Below, piece by piece: positions 35,476 to 44,680 of a stretch of 64,000 nt of DNA. The notes under the pieces are model-generated. The model was not told the DNA's origin. It searched no databases and was given only the letters and a program-made list of their open reading frames with translations. The stretch is from contig NZ_JAGGMR010000001.1 of NCBI RefSeq assembly GCF_017875645.1, positions 4,092,001 to 4,156,000 on the forward strand, written 5' to 3'. Numbering within the stretch: position 1 is the first letter of the stretch; the number at the start of each line of letters is the position of its first letter. This DNA comes from Nocardia goodfellowii. Its GTDB lineage: Bacteria > Actinomycetota > Actinomycetes > Mycobacteriales > Mycobacteriaceae. Made by a program: the position numbers and the translations under genes.

Positions 35476-36525
35476 TCAGACCTTCAGCGACGAGATGGTG
35501 GTGGACAGGAATCCGGCGACCACGCCGGAGGCCGCGGGGACCATCAGCACCTTCGAACCCGCGGCGATGTTCTGCTCGCCGAGCTGATCGTGCAGCACGA
35601 TGAAATGTGAAGTGGTGGAGGTGTTCCCGTATTTGTGGATGACGTTGAGGTCGGGCGGCATCGGAGTGCCGAACTCGCGGGCCGCGATCGCGTTGGCGTA
35701 GGGCACGGCCGCCGCGCCGAACTGGTGATGAATGATGTAGTCGAACGCCTCGTCGCCGAAGGTGCTGTCGCGCTGCTCCAGGAAGGAGCGCTGCGCGTCC
35801 GGCCACAGCATGAAGCGCGCTTCGTTGTGCATCTTGCGGTTGTCGGTGTACAGCGCTACGCCGGGAGTTTTGTCGCTGGGCATGCCCAGGCACAGGTGCG
35901 AGTGCTCCGCGGCGGTCAGTAGCTCGATGTAGTGGATCTTGTCGGCATCGTCGACGGCCTCGTCGAGCACGACCGCGCAGCCCGAGTCGCCCACCGACAG
36001 CGACGCGAATTGCAGATCGTATTTCTCCGAGATCTCTTCGACCGCGGTTTCGGCGATCGGAGTAATGGCCTCTCCGCTGACCACCAGTCCGTTGCGGACC
36101 GCGCCGGAACGGATCATCCGATCCAGAATGTAGGTGCCGGTGAGCATTCCGGCGCAGGCATTGGAGACGTCGAAGGTAATGGCCTTCGTGGCGCCGAGCC
36201 GCTTTCCGATGAACGAGGCGAACGACGGCTCCATGTACATGCGAGTCGCGTCTTTGCTGCGGGTGATCGAGGTCGAGATGATCACGTCCAGCTCCGCCGC
36301 ACCGTAGCGTGACCTGGACAAACAATCTTCGGCGGCCTTCATGGCGAGGGTGAGGGAATCCTCGTAGCTCTCCGGGCGGGTGTCGTGCACCCGCCGTTCT
36401 CTGATGCCGGTGATCTTTTCCAGATCGAATGCGGGGGCTTCTTTCAACCGCGCGATCAGGTCATCGGTCGAGACGATATTGGAAGGCAGATAAGCGCCGA
36501 TGGATTCGAACCGAGAATGCGACAC
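35476..36525 (-). CDS. nltA: NltA-like thiolase subunit, catalytic Claisen condensation
   Basis: A 349-residue OleA/FabH-like protein with an intact triad: Cys124 in FDVSNACAGML, His in YIIHHQFGA, Asn in YGNTSTTSH. OleA-type enzymes join two fatty acyl-CoA chains head to head to a beta-keto acid. The GTG at 36525 is chosen because CAGGAG lies five bases upstream; frames starting earlier lack homology-like sequence. It is first in the operon. A 14-bp palindrome lies 68 bases upstream. Confidence 0.85.
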   Translation of the reverse strand: MSHSRFESIGAYLPSNIVSTDDLIARLKEAPAFDLEKITGIRERRVHDTRPESYEDSLTLAMKAAEDCLSRSRYGAAELDVIISTSITRSKDATRMYMEPSFASFIGKRLGATKAITFDVSNACAGMLTGTYILDRMIRSGAVRNGLVVSGEAITPIAETAVEEISEKYDLQFASLSVGDSGCAVVLDEAVDDADKIHYIELLTAAEHSHLCLGMPSDKTPGVALYTDNRKMHNEARFMLWPDAQRSFLEQRDSTFGDEAFDYIIHHQFGAAAVPYANAIAAREFGTPMPPDLNVIHKYGNTSTTSHFIVLHDQLGEQNIAAGSKVLMVPAASGVVAGFLSTTISSLKV

Positions 36526-37062
36526 ATGGGCTCCTGGGAAACGCTGACAGATAAGACCGGCGGATCGTCGGTGATCATCGGCGGGCGGAACATTACCCGA
36601 GGGTAAGTATCGATCGGAGAATCGTGGAGTGTGCCGAATGTCTCTCGGGGGACCCAGCTTCCAGATATCTGTGTCATGAAGTCTCACAAACTTCAACGCC
36701 TCTGGCTATGGCGGTCATCCCTGTCGGGAGCTGGAGCGCGATCTGCTGGCGACCGGCTGGCAAATCAACTGGTGCGAGGGCCGCTCTCGGCGGATGCTGA
36801 TGAGGTCACGGGGTCGGTTGTGAGTGATGTCACGGCGGTGGGCCGGGACTACCTGCGCTACTACGGGATTCGCTCGATTGCGGTGGGAAACCGGCCGCCC
36901 CGCTCGCCGGTCACCCGCGGAAGGGGCTACTGGACAGCCTCGGTCAGCGAGCGCCGTCGCGCCCCGCGCACCAGGCTCGATAGTCTGGAGGTATCGAGGG
37001 CGGCGCCGACGGCCCGCCGTGTCCGCGGCCGGGTGCCGCGCCGACCGGAGGAATGACGAGCT
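36526..37062. other. 537-base divergent gap between nltA and the monooxygenase
   Basis: This gap holds the promoters of the minus-strand nlt operon and the plus-strand monooxygenase. The clearest element is TTACCCGAGGGTAA (36593-36606). GTCACGG occurs twice around 36805-36840. A plus-strand frame of 141 codons (36631-37056) spans most of it but has no ribosome site and unusual composition, so I do not call it. Confidence 0.6.
36593..36606. promoter_or_regulatory. 14-bp perfect palindrome upstream of the nlt operon
   Basis: TTACCCGAGGGTAA is an exact inverted repeat, 68 bases before the GTG of nltA. On the minus strand it is followed at once by TAATGT, a possible -10, so a bound protein could block the operon promoter. 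The regulator is not encoded next to it. Confidence 0.5.
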
Positions 37063-38556
37063 ATGACCACCGCTGACGAGCACGTCGACGTGCTCATCGT
37101 CGGCGCCGGACTGTCCGGCATCGGCGCCGCCTACCACTTGCGGAAGGCCTTCCCGCACAAGAGCTATACGATCCTGGAGAGCCGCGAGAATCTCGGCGGC
37201 ACCTGGGATCTGTTCCGCTATCCCGGAATTCGCTCCGACTCGGATATGTACACCCTCGGCTACCGGTTCCGGCCCTGGCTGGGAGAGAAGTCCATCGCCG
37301 ACGGGCACACCATTCTCGACTATCTGCGCGACACCGCCGTCGAGAACGGCATCGACCGGCACATCCGCTACCGGCACAAGGTGGTGCGCGCCGAGTGGTC
37401 CTCCGCCGAGAACCGGTGGACCGTGCGCGCCGAACGGGGCGACGCGGGCGAGTCCGTCACGCTGACCGCGGATTTCCTGCTCTCCTGCGCCGGCTACTAC
37501 CGCTACGACGAGGGCTACACCCCGGATTTCGCGGGCATCGAGCGCTTCGGTGGCGCGGTCGTCCATCCGCAGCATTGGCCCGAGCACCTCGATGTCGAGG
37601 GCAAGCGGGTGGCGCTGATCGGCAGCGGCGCCACCGCCGTCACCCTGGGCCCCGCGCTCACCGACCAGGGCGCGCACGTCACCATGGTGCAGCGTTCGCC
37701 CAGTTATGTGATCTCGATGCCCGCCGCGGACCCGCTGGCGCTGCGGGCGCGAAAGTTCTTGCCGCCCAAGGCTGCCTACGCGGTGGCGCGCGCGAAGAAT
37801 GTCGCCCTGTCCACCGCCGTGTACCAGTTCAGTCAGCGGTTCCCGGACAAGATGCGTGCCCGGATCCGCGCTTGGCAGCAGCGCTGGCTGCCGCCCGGCT
37901 ACGACATCGACACCCATTTCACCCCGCGCTACAACCCGTGGGACCAGCGTCTGTGCCTCTCGCCCAACGGCGACTTCTTCCGTGCGATCCGCAAAGGCAA
38001 ACTCGACGTCGTCACCGACACCATCGAGACCTTCACCGAAACCGGACTCCAGCTGAGCTCCGGGCAGACCCTGGACGCGGACATCGTGATCACGGCGACC
38101 GGACTGAATCTGCAGGCTTTCGGCGGCATGGATCTGCTGGTCGACGGCGAGACCGTCGAGATGGCCGACCACCTGGCCTACAAGGCGATGATGCTGTCCG
38201 ACGTCCCGAATTTCGCGTTCGTCGTCGGCTATACCAACGCCTCCTGGACGTTGAAGGCCGACTTGGTCTCCGAGTATGTCGTACGGCTGCTGCGGCACAT
38301 GGACGACCACGGTTACGCCCGTTGCGTTCCGGTGCACGATCCGTCGGTCGGTAAGGCGCCGTTGTTCGCGAACTTCATGCCCGGCTACGTCCTGCGCGCC
38401 GCGGCACTGTTCCCGATGCAGGGCGACCGCGCGCCCTGGAAGCTGCGGATGAATTATCTCCGCGATCGGCTCGCGCTGCGGCACGGCTCGATCAGCGACA
38501 GCGCCATGCGGTTCGAACGTGCCGAGCGGCGCGACCCGGTGCCCGCCGCCGGGTGA
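37063..38556 (+). CDS. FAD-dependent Baeyer-Villiger-type monooxygenase (EthA-like)
   Basis: A 497-residue flavoprotein. The FAD site is VLIVGAGLSGIGAAYHL, the NADPH site VALIGSGATAVTLGPAL, and the Baeyer-Villiger fingerprint FGGAVVHPQHWP lies between them. EthA-type enzymes oxidise ketones and thio-compounds and activate ethionamide. The ATG at 37063 follows CGGAGG by 11 bases. It is divergent from the nlt operon; a role in modifying or degrading ketones arising there is possible but unproven. Confidence 0.88.
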   Translation: MTTADEHVDVLIVGAGLSGIGAAYHLRKAFPHKSYTILESRENLGGTWDLFRYPGIRSDSDMYTLGYRFRPWLGEKSIADGHTILDYLRDTAVENGIDRHIRYRHKVVRAEWSSAENRWTVRAERGDAGESVTLTADFLLSCAGYYRYDEGYTPDFAGIERFGGAVVHPQHWPEHLDVEGKRVALIGSGATAVTLGPALTDQGAHVTMVQRSPSYVISMPAADPLALRARKFLPPKAAYAVARAKNVALSTAVYQFSQRFPDKMRARIRAWQQRWLPPGYDIDTHFTPRYNPWDQRLCLSPNGDFFRAIRKGKLDVVTDTIETFTETGLQLSSGQTLDADIVITATGLNLQAFGGMDLLVDGETVEMADHLAYKAMMLSDVPNFAFVVGYTNASWTLKADLVSEYVVRLLRHMDDHGYARCVPVHDPSVGKAPLFANFMPGYVLRAAALFPMQGDRAPWKLRMNYLRDRLALRHGSISDSAMRFERAERRDPVPAAG

Positions 38557-38608
38557 CGAGCGACTCCCGGCAGCACTCCCAATGTAAGTAACAACTCCAT
38601 GGAGAAGT

Positions 38609-39427
38609 TCACCGGCCGGAAGTAGCGTCCGGCCGGGTGCCGATGACGACGGTGGCGTAGAACTCCTCGGATTCGGCGACCCGCCCGGTCAGACCGTGCT
38701 CGGTGAGCACCGCCAGCGCCACCGGCGCTTGTGCCGCACTGGATTCCACGAAGAGGTGACCGCCAGGCGCGAGCCAGTCCCGCGCGTCGGCGACCACGCG
38801 CCGGAAGGTGTCGAGGCCATCGGGTCCGCCGTCGAGGGCGGTGCGCGGTTCGTGGTCGCGGGCCTCGGGCGGCATCCGGGCGATCATCTCCGAGGGCACG
38901 TACGGAGTGTTCGCGAGCAAGACGTCGATGCGGCCGCGCAGTTCGGCGGGCAGCGGCTCGAACAGGTCGCCCTCGTAGACCGGAGCCCGCAGCGCGGCGA
39001 GATTGCGGCGCGCGCACCGCACCGCGACCGGCTCGATATCGGCGGCCGCCAGCTCGACCGCTATACCCTTCTCGGCCAGCGTCGTCGCGAACGCCAACCC
39101 CAGTGCGCCGGAACCACAGCACATATCGACCGCCACCGGCCGCCGCGCGATCATCCGGGCCGACTCGACGGCCTGGTCGACCAGGAACGCCGTCCGTTGG
39201 CGCGGTATGAATACTCCCCGGGACACCTCGACCCGCATGCCACGGAACTCCACCCAGCCCAGCACATACTCCAACGGCCGGCCTGCGACCCGTTGCGCGA
39301 CAAGCGCATCCAGATCAGCCCCGGTTTCTGCGGCCGCCTCGATCAGCAACCGCGCCTCGTCCTCGACGAACACACACCCCGCCGCCCGCAACCGGGCCAC
39401 CACATTCCCACTGTCCGCTGCCGTCAC
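38609..39427 (-). CDS. PrmC/HemK-like protein N5-glutamine methyltransferase
   Basis: A 272-residue SAM-dependent methyltransferase with a helical N-terminal domain. SAM motif VAVDMCCGSGALGLAF, then LAAADIEPVAVRCARRNL; the substrate motif NPPY is NTPY here (LLANTPYVPSEMI). True PrmC methylates release factors and usually sits beside prfA; this gene does not, so it is probably a paralogue with another substrate. The start is uncertain: GTG 39427 is chosen; an upstream in-frame ATG at 39463 is possible. Confidence 0.8.
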   Translation of the reverse strand: MTAADSGNVVARLRAAGCVFVEDEARLLIEAAAETGADLDALVAQRVAGRPLEYVLGWVEFRGMRVEVSRGVFIPRQRTAFLVDQAVESARMIARRPVAVDMCCGSGALGLAFATTLAEKGIAVELAAADIEPVAVRCARRNLAALRAPVYEGDLFEPLPAELRGRIDVLLANTPYVPSEMIARMPPEARDHEPRTALDGGPDGLDTFRRVVADARDWLAPGGHLFVESSAAQAPVALAVLTEHGLTGRVAESEEFYATVVIGTRPDATSGR

Positions 39428-39562
39428 CCGGCCATCCTGCCCTGCCCACCTGCACCGCTCCAACGAATATCGGCAGCGCCGGAGTATGGCGGTTCCGGCT
39501 GACCGCGAGCGGCGTGCGGGTACCGGTGGTGCCCGACCCGGCGCAACGCGCGGTGGCTGAAC

Positions 39563-40435
39563 CTAGCGAGCGGTGGCGAGCTGGAAGGTGCGTGTGGCGT
39601 CGAGGTAGATGCCGCGCTGGGCGTGCCTAGCCGGGGGCGGCAGCTGGGAGACGAGCTGCTCCATGGACGTGGTCGCTCCGACGACGCGCGTGCCCGCCAC
39701 CATGAAGTCGGCCACGGCCCGGCGAATGTGATTGGGAGAGGTCACCACGACGGCGCTGTCGGCACCCAGGTCGCGCAGCACCCGCGTGCTGAACAGAGCG
39801 TTCTGCACGGTGGAGGAGGCGCGGGTCTCGATGTGGATGCGGTCGGCGGGCACGGCCCGGCCGACCAGCCAGTTGCGCATGGCCTCGGCCTCGGTGATCC
39901 CGTTCTGCGGTGCGCCGCCGGTGACGACGATCGGCGAGAACGGCGCGGCGATGGCCTGGATCCAGGCGGCGGTCAGCCGGTTGACCAGCTCGGGTCGCAG
40001 ACCGCCGTCGGGCAGCAGCCCGTAGCCGAGCACGACGATGCCGGTGTTCGGGCCGATCAATGCTGGGAGCGGATTGGGCAGCGTGCCCGCGGCGGCGCCG
40101 ACCGCGTGGATGACACCCTGGGTGCCGCCGGCCATCGCGGGATCGATGCCGTTGAGCCGCGTGAGCGAATCATGCACGGCGGGTAGGTCATTGGCGTAGT
40201 GCGACCAGATGGCGTGCAGTGCCAGGGCCTCGGCGTCACCGGGGTTCGCGTCGATGACCGCCCGCAGGTGGGCGCGGCCGGCGGCGTCGTCGCCGTCGGT
40301 GAAGGCCCGCTGGGCGGAGTTGTAGAGGGCGTCGATATCGGCGTCGGCCTGGGCGGGCGCGCCGGTCAACCCGGCGAGGGCGGTGGCCGCGAACACGGCG
40401 GTGACGAAGGGTTTCCAATGCCTCGAGATCTTCAC
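39563..40435 (-). CDS. Exported YdcF/SanA-like (DUF218) protein
   Basis: A 290-residue protein with a Sec signal peptide (FVTAVFAATALAGLTGAPAQA, cleaved near residue 31). A helical TPR-like region is followed by a DUF218 domain: GIVVLGYGLLPDGGLRPEL, IVVTGGAPQNGITEAEAM, then IHIETRASSTVQNAL and VVVTSPNHIRRA. DUF218 proteins (ElyC, SanA, YdcF) are tied to envelope maintenance; their enzymatic role is unsettled. GTG 40435 follows AAGGTG. It is divergent from the FolD-like gene. Confidence 0.82.
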   Translation of the reverse strand: MKISRHWKPFVTAVFAATALAGLTGAPAQADADIDALYNSAQRAFTDGDDAAGRAHLRAVIDANPGDAEALALHAIWSHYANDLPAVHDSLTRLNGIDPAMAGGTQGVIHAVGAAAGTLPNPLPALIGPNTGIVVLGYGLLPDGGLRPELVNRLTAAWIQAIAAPFSPIVVTGGAPQNGITEAEAMRNWLVGRAVPADRIHIETRASSTVQNALFSTRVLRDLGADSAVVVTSPNHIRRAVADFMVAGTRVVGATTSMEQLVSQLPPPARHAQRGIYLDATRTFQLATAR

Positions 40436-40660
40436 TACAGGTGACACCTTTCCGCTGGTGCCGAGCGTCGGGAGCTCGGCAACTGGGGTATGCGGGTACG
40501 TCAGCTGGCAGTTAGCCGGTGGCAAGCACCATCACGATACGACTGGTCGAGGCCTATACAGCGCAATTGCCAGGGGGGTTTCGGCGGTTTGTTCCGGGAA
40601 GCCGGTCAAACCGGGCGGAACCGACCGCCGGGCGCGCGGAGCCCGCGCGGCCGCGCCCAT

Positions 40661-40674
40661 TAGGCTGTGCGAAC
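40661..40674 (+). promoter_or_regulatory. -10 box and leaderless start of the FolD-like gene
   Basis: TAGGCT (40661-40666) lies eight bases before GTG 40675 and no Shine-Dalgarno is present, so the transcript should begin at or next to the start codon. Confidence 0.5.
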
Positions 40675-41526
40675 GTGGATACCGCCTCGTTGACCGGCAA
40701 GGAACTCGCCGCCGCCATCAATGCCGACACCAAGCAGCGCGCCGCGGCGCGTACCGCGCACGGTCCGGCCCCGCGCCTGGCCCTGGTCGTGGCCACCGAC
40801 GATCCGGCCAGCGCCTGGTACGTGAACTCGTTGCGCAAGGCCGCCGAACGGCTCGGGATCGCTTGTGACCGAATCGATCTCGGTGCCGACGCGACCGCCG
40901 AGCAGATCCGCGCCGAACTCGGCGCGCGCAGCGCGGACCCGGCCGTGGACGCCATCATGCTGCAAACCCCGCTGCCCGAGGGCGTCGCCCTCGACGACGT
41001 CAGCTCCTCGATCGCGGCCGCCAAGGACGTCGACGGCGTCAGCCCGCTGTCGCTGGGTCTGCTGGCGTCCGGCCTCGACGGCTTCGTGCCCGCCACCTCC
41101 GAGGCAGTGGTCGAATTGCTGAAGCACCACCGGATTCCGCTGCGGGGCCGGCACGTGGCGGTCGTCGGCCGCTCCAATATCGTCGGCAAGCCGCTGGCGC
41201 AGCTGTTGCTCGCCGAGGACGCCACGGTCACCGTGTGTCACTCCCGCACCGCCGACCTGGCCGCGATCACCTCGACCGCGGAGATCGTCGTCGCCGCGGC
41301 GGGTCGTGCGGGCCTGGTGACCGGCAAGCACGTCGCCGACGGCGCGGTAGTCATCGATGTCGGCACCAACGAGGCCGCGGACGGCGGCATTGTCGGTGAC
41401 GTCGAGGCGGAATCGGTGCGCGGCAAGGCGTCCGCGCTGAGCCCGGTGCCCGGCGGTATCGGTCCGGTCACCACCGCGCTGCTCATGCGGCACGTGGTGG
41501 ACGCCGCCGAGAAAGCCGCGAACTAA
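40675..41526 (+). CDS. folD: Divergent FolD-like methylenetetrahydrofolate dehydrogenase
   Basis: A 283-residue protein with FolD architecture. The Rossmann motif VVGRSNIVGKPLAQLL, CHSRT, IDVGTN and PVPGGIGPVT are typical. The folate site is altered: the YVxSK motif is WYVNSLRK, so the Lys (Lys54 in E. coli) essential for cyclohydrolase is Leu53; QLPLP is LQTPLP; DVDGFHP is DVDGVSP; the CTP of the flap is FVPATS. It may therefore keep only the NADP-dependent dehydrogenase step, or act on another pterin. The start is GTG 40675, probably leaderless. It overlaps the convergent membrane gene by four bases. Confidence 0.82.
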   Translation: MDTASLTGKELAAAINADTKQRAAARTAHGPAPRLALVVATDDPASAWYVNSLRKAAERLGIACDRIDLGADATAEQIRAELGARSADPAVDAIMLQTPLPEGVALDDVSSSIAAAKDVDGVSPLSLGLLASGLDGFVPATSEAVVELLKHHRIPLRGRHVAVVGRSNIVGKPLAQLLLAEDATVTVCHSRTADLAAITSTAEIVVAAAGRAGLVTGKHVADGAVVIDVGTNEAADGGIVGDVEAESVRGKASALSPVPGGIGPVTTALLMRHVVDAAEKAAN

Positions 41527-42224
41527 GCCGGTTTGATCGCGGTGATCAGTGTCTTGCCGCCGTTGCGCTCGGTCACGACGAGCTGCGCGTTGTAGGTGAA
41601 CGCGTTGCCGTCGGGCCGGTGCTCGGTGACCACGACGATGTACTGCCCGACGAAGGCGCTTTCGGTGACGGCGACGCAGTGCGTGGTCCCGGCCGGCACG
41701 CTGTCGATGCCCTGCTGCAGCGCCGCCACCGAGGACACCGCGGCGTCCGAAGCGACCAGGGCGCGGGCTTTCTCGGCGGAACGTTCCACATAGAAGGCGT
41801 GCTGGAAGGCGAAGATCGCGCCGGGCCCGGAGTCGACGCCGCCCACGCCGTTGCCCTGAATGCGGTTGCCCACCCGCTCGTTCGGGCACACCGCCGCGGG
41901 GGGAGTGACGGAGGCGGGCGCGATATCGATCTCCGTCGAGGTGTTGGAGGCCACCGACTGCGGGGTCGGTCCGCCCTGGAACATGAAGAACGCGGCACCC
42001 AGCACGACGGCCGCGAAGAGTGATCCGGCCAGCGGAACCAGCCAGCGCGGCACCGGCGGCCGCCCCTTGGATCGGTCGACCAGCTGGGAGAAGCGGTCGC
42101 CCTCGAAGTACTCCGGGTCGCGCGACCGGGCGGATCTGCTGGATTCACGGCTGATCCAGTCGGACCATTCCCCCTGGTAGTCCTGATTGCCGCCGCGCCG
42201 TGCCGTCGTATCCGGTCGATCCAT
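41523..42224 (-). CDS. Single-pass membrane protein of unknown function
   Basis: A 233-residue protein. The N-terminal 80 residues are hydrophilic and charged and likely cytoplasmic; one helix at about 82-105 (WLVPLAGSLFAAVVLGAAFF) leads to an extracytoplasmic domain with two Cys (PAAVCPNERV; GTTHCVAVTE) that may form a disulfide. The outer domain resembles the small mixed alpha/beta domains of actinobacterial secretion-accessory proteins, but I cannot name it. ATG 42224 follows AAGGTGGGG. Confidence 0.72.
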   Translation of the reverse strand: MDRPDTTARRGGNQDYQGEWSDWISRESSRSARSRDPEYFEGDRFSQLVDRSKGRPPVPRWLVPLAGSLFAAVVLGAAFFMFQGGPTPQSVASNTSTEIDIAPASVTPPAAVCPNERVGNRIQGNGVGGVDSGPGAIFAFQHAFYVERSAEKARALVASDAAVSSVAALQQGIDSVPAGTTHCVAVTESAFVGQYIVVVTEHRPDGNAFTYNAQLVVTERNGGKTLITAIKPA

Positions 42225-42372
42225 TACCCCACCTTCATCAGGTCCTACGCACTCCGCGAATGCGGTCCATCCAGTGCCGCAAGAAAATCCACGCGAAATC
42301 TGGACCAACGTCGAGACTAGTGGACGTGACCGGGGGAGCAGGGGTCCCGACTCGCGGATGGCCTAAGTGCGC

Positions 42373-42849
42373 CTACCCGGCGCGTCGCGGCTCGTTCGGG
42401 CCGCAGTCCTCGGGCGAATCCACGTCCAGCAGCGCCAGCAACTCGCGCAGCGTGTCCCGCTGCGGTGGGGACAGCGTCGCGAACAGGTCCGCGGCGGCGC
42501 GGCGGCGGTCCTCGGCCATCCGTTCCAGCACCGCGCGCCCCGCCTCGGTCGGCGTGACCAGTGTCGAGCGCCGGCTGGCGGGATCGGCCGCGCGGGTGAC
42601 CAGGCCCGCGGTCACCAGGGAATCGACCACGGTGGTGGCCGAACGCGGGACGATGTCGAGTCGTTCGGCGAGCGCGGCCATCCGCAGCGGCTCGGTCGAA
42701 CGGCCCAGGATGCGCAGTGCCCGCGCCTGTCCCGGGGTGAGCCCGAGTGGGGCGAGCCGGGCGTGCATGCTGCGGCGGATCCGGCGCGCGGTGCGCAGAA
42801 ACAGGTCGGGCAGGTCGTGTTCGGAGCCGCTGTCCATGACGCTGACCAT
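42373..42849 (-). CDS. MarR family regulator of the adjacent exporter
   Basis: A 158-residue winged-helix repressor: LRMAALAERLDIVPRSATTVVD, then a wing VTRAADPASRRSTLV. It is divergent from an ABC exporter at 42923, with a 13-bp palindrome between, a standard layout for drug-responsive control. The start may be ATG 42849 or the ATG four codons later. Confidence 0.9.
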   Translation of the reverse strand: MVSVMDSGSEHDLPDLFLRTARRIRRSMHARLAPLGLTPGQARALRILGRSTEPLRMAALAERLDIVPRSATTVVDSLVTAGLVTRAADPASRRSTLVTPTEAGRAVLERMAEDRRRAAADLFATLSPPQRDTLRELLALLDVDSPEDCGPNEPRRAG

Positions 42850-42873
42850 AGCTCATTGTTCTTTTGGCAACTA

Positions 42874-42886
42874 TGAGTCATACTCA
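42874..42886. promoter_or_regulatory. Palindrome TGAGT-CAT-ACTCA, probable MarR operator
   Basis: A perfect 13-bp inverted repeat in the gap between the divergent MarR and ABC exporter genes, 37 bases before the exporter start. An imperfect TTG(N9)CAA repeat lies beside it at about 42857-42871. Confidence 0.55.
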
Positions 42887-42922
42887 GCTTCGTGGCTCAG
42901 CCCTGTTCCGAAGGAGGCGCCT

Positions 42923-44680
42923 TTGCAGCCCACTGATCAGGTTCGCCGGATTCTCCGGCTGTTTCGTCCCTACCGCACTCAACTCGGCGGCGTCGCCGCA
43001 CTCGTCGGGCTCTCCTCGCTGGTCGGCCTGGCCTCACCCTTCATGCTGCGCGCGATCCTCGACGACGCGCTCCCGCACGGCCGCACCGGCCTGCTCGGCC
43101 TGCTCGCCGGCGGCATGGTCCTCGTCGCCGTGCTGACCAGTACCTTCAGCGTGCTGCAGACCTATATCTCCACCACCGTCGGCCAGCAGGTGATGCACGA
43201 TATGCGGTCGGCGGTCTATGCGCATTTGCAGCGCATGCCACTGTCGTTCTTCACCAGCACGCGCACCGGTGAGGTGCAGTCCCGCATCGCCAACGACATC
43301 GGCGGCATGCAGTCGACGGTCACCTCCACCGCCACCTCCCTGGTCTCCAACTTCACCACCGTGCTCGCCGCCGTCGTCGCGATGTTCGCGCTGGACTGGC
43401 GGCTCACCTTGATCTCGCTGGCCATGCTGCCGTTCTTCGTCTGGATCAGCCGCCGTGTCGGCAACGAGCGCCGCAAGATCACCAGTCGGCGCCAGCACAA
43501 ACTCGCGGGGATGTCCGCGATCGTGGAGGAGTCGCTGTCGGTCAGCGGCATCCTGCTGGGCCGGACGATGGGCCGCTCGCCGGCGCTGGTCGCCGACTTC
43601 GCGCGGGAATCACGTGGTCTGGTCGACCTGGAGATCCAGGCCAACATGGCGGGGCGGTGGCGGCAGTCGGTCATCCAGATCGTCATGTCCGCCATGCCCG
43701 CGGTGATCTACTTCGCGGCCGGTCTCACCGCGGCGGGCGGCACTCCGCTCGTCTCGATCGGCACGCTGGTCGCGTTCACCACATTGCAGACCACCCTGCT
43801 GCGGCCGACGGTGATGCTGTTGCAGACCGGGGTCGAGGTGCAGGCTTCGATGGCACTGTTCCAGCGGATCTTCGAATACCTCGATCTGGAACCGGATATC
43901 ACCGAACCCGCGAAGCCGGTGTCACTGCGGAAGGTGCGCGGCGAAGTCCGCTTCGATCATGTCGGCTTCTCCTACGGGGCGGACTCCGGCGACGTCCTGG
44001 CGGACATCGACGTGACCGTGCCCGCCGGGACCAGCTTGGCCGTCGTCGGCGAAACCGGTTCCGGGAAGACGACTCTCGGCTATCTCGTCGCCCGGCTCTA
44101 CGACGTCACCAGCGGACGCCTCACCATCGACGGCGTCGACGTGCGCGATCTGAGTTTCGCCGACCTGGCCGCCGCGGTCGGGGTGGTGTCGCAGGAGACG
44201 TACCTCTTCCACGCGTCGGTGGCCGACAATCTGCGATTCGCCAAACCCGAGGCGACCGACGCGGAATTGCGGGCCGCCGCGCGGGCCGCGCAGATCCATG
44301 ACCACATCGCCGCCCTGCCGCAGGGGTACGACACCAAGGTGGGCGAACGCGGTTACCGCTTCTCCGGCGGTGAGAAACAACGTCTCGCGGTGGCGCGCGC
44401 AATCCTGCGCAACCCGCCGATCCTGGTGCTCGACGAGGCGACCAGCGCGCTGGACACCCGCACCGAACGAGAGGTGCAAGCGGCCATCGACGCGCTGGCG
44501 GAGGGTCGCACGGTAATCACCATCGCGCACCGGCTCTCGACCATCCGGGACGCGGATCAGATTTTGGTTCTGGACCAGGGCCGGATCGCCGAACGCGGCA
44601 CCCACGCCGAGCTCATCGAGCTCGGCGGGCATTACGCGGCACTCATCGCCCGGGACGAACCGGCGCGAATCGCTGCCTGA
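42923..44680 (+). CDS. ABC exporter, fused membrane and ATPase domains
   Basis: A 585-residue half-transporter of the multidrug/lipid exporter type. Six TM helices cover about residues 20-310; the ATPase has Walker A VGETGSGKTTLG, signature FSGGEKQRLAVARA, Walker B ILVLDEATSALD and the switch His in IAHRLST. It probably works as a homodimer. The start is TTG 42923: AAGGAGG (42911-42917) is five bases upstream, and no in-frame ATG or GTG occurs nearby. The stop is immediately adjacent to that of the convergent transpeptidase gene. Confidence 0.92.
   Translation: MQPTDQVRRILRLFRPYRTQLGGVAALVGLSSLVGLASPFMLRAILDDALPHGRTGLLGLLAGGMVLVAVLTSTFSVLQTYISTTVGQQVMHDMRSAVYAHLQRMPLSFFTSTRTGEVQSRIANDIGGMQSTVTSTATSLVSNFTTVLAAVVAMFALDWRLTLISLAMLPFFVWISRRVGNERRKITSRRQHKLAGMSAIVEESLSVSGILLGRTMGRSPALVADFARESRGLVDLEIQANMAGRWRQSVIQIVMSAMPAVIYFAAGLTAAGGTPLVSIGTLVAFTTLQTTLLRPTVMLLQTGVEVQASMALFQRIFEYLDLEPDITEPAKPVSLRKVRGEVRFDHVGFSYGADSGDVLADIDVTVPAGTSLAVVGETGSGKTTLGYLVARLYDVTSGRLTIDGVDVRDLSFADLAAAVGVVSQETYLFHASVADNLRFAKPEATDAELRAAARAAQIHDHIAALPQGYDTKVGERGYRFSGGEKQRLAVARAILRNPPILVLDEATSALDTRTEREVQAAIDALAEGRTVITIAHRLSTIRDADQILVLDQGRIAERGTHAELIELGGHYAALIARDEPARIAA

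Noticed and set aside
36631..37056. 141-codon frame in the gap between nltA and the monooxygenase
   Set aside because: No ribosome site, composition unlike neighbours, and it ends against the monooxygenase start; more likely regulatory DNA.
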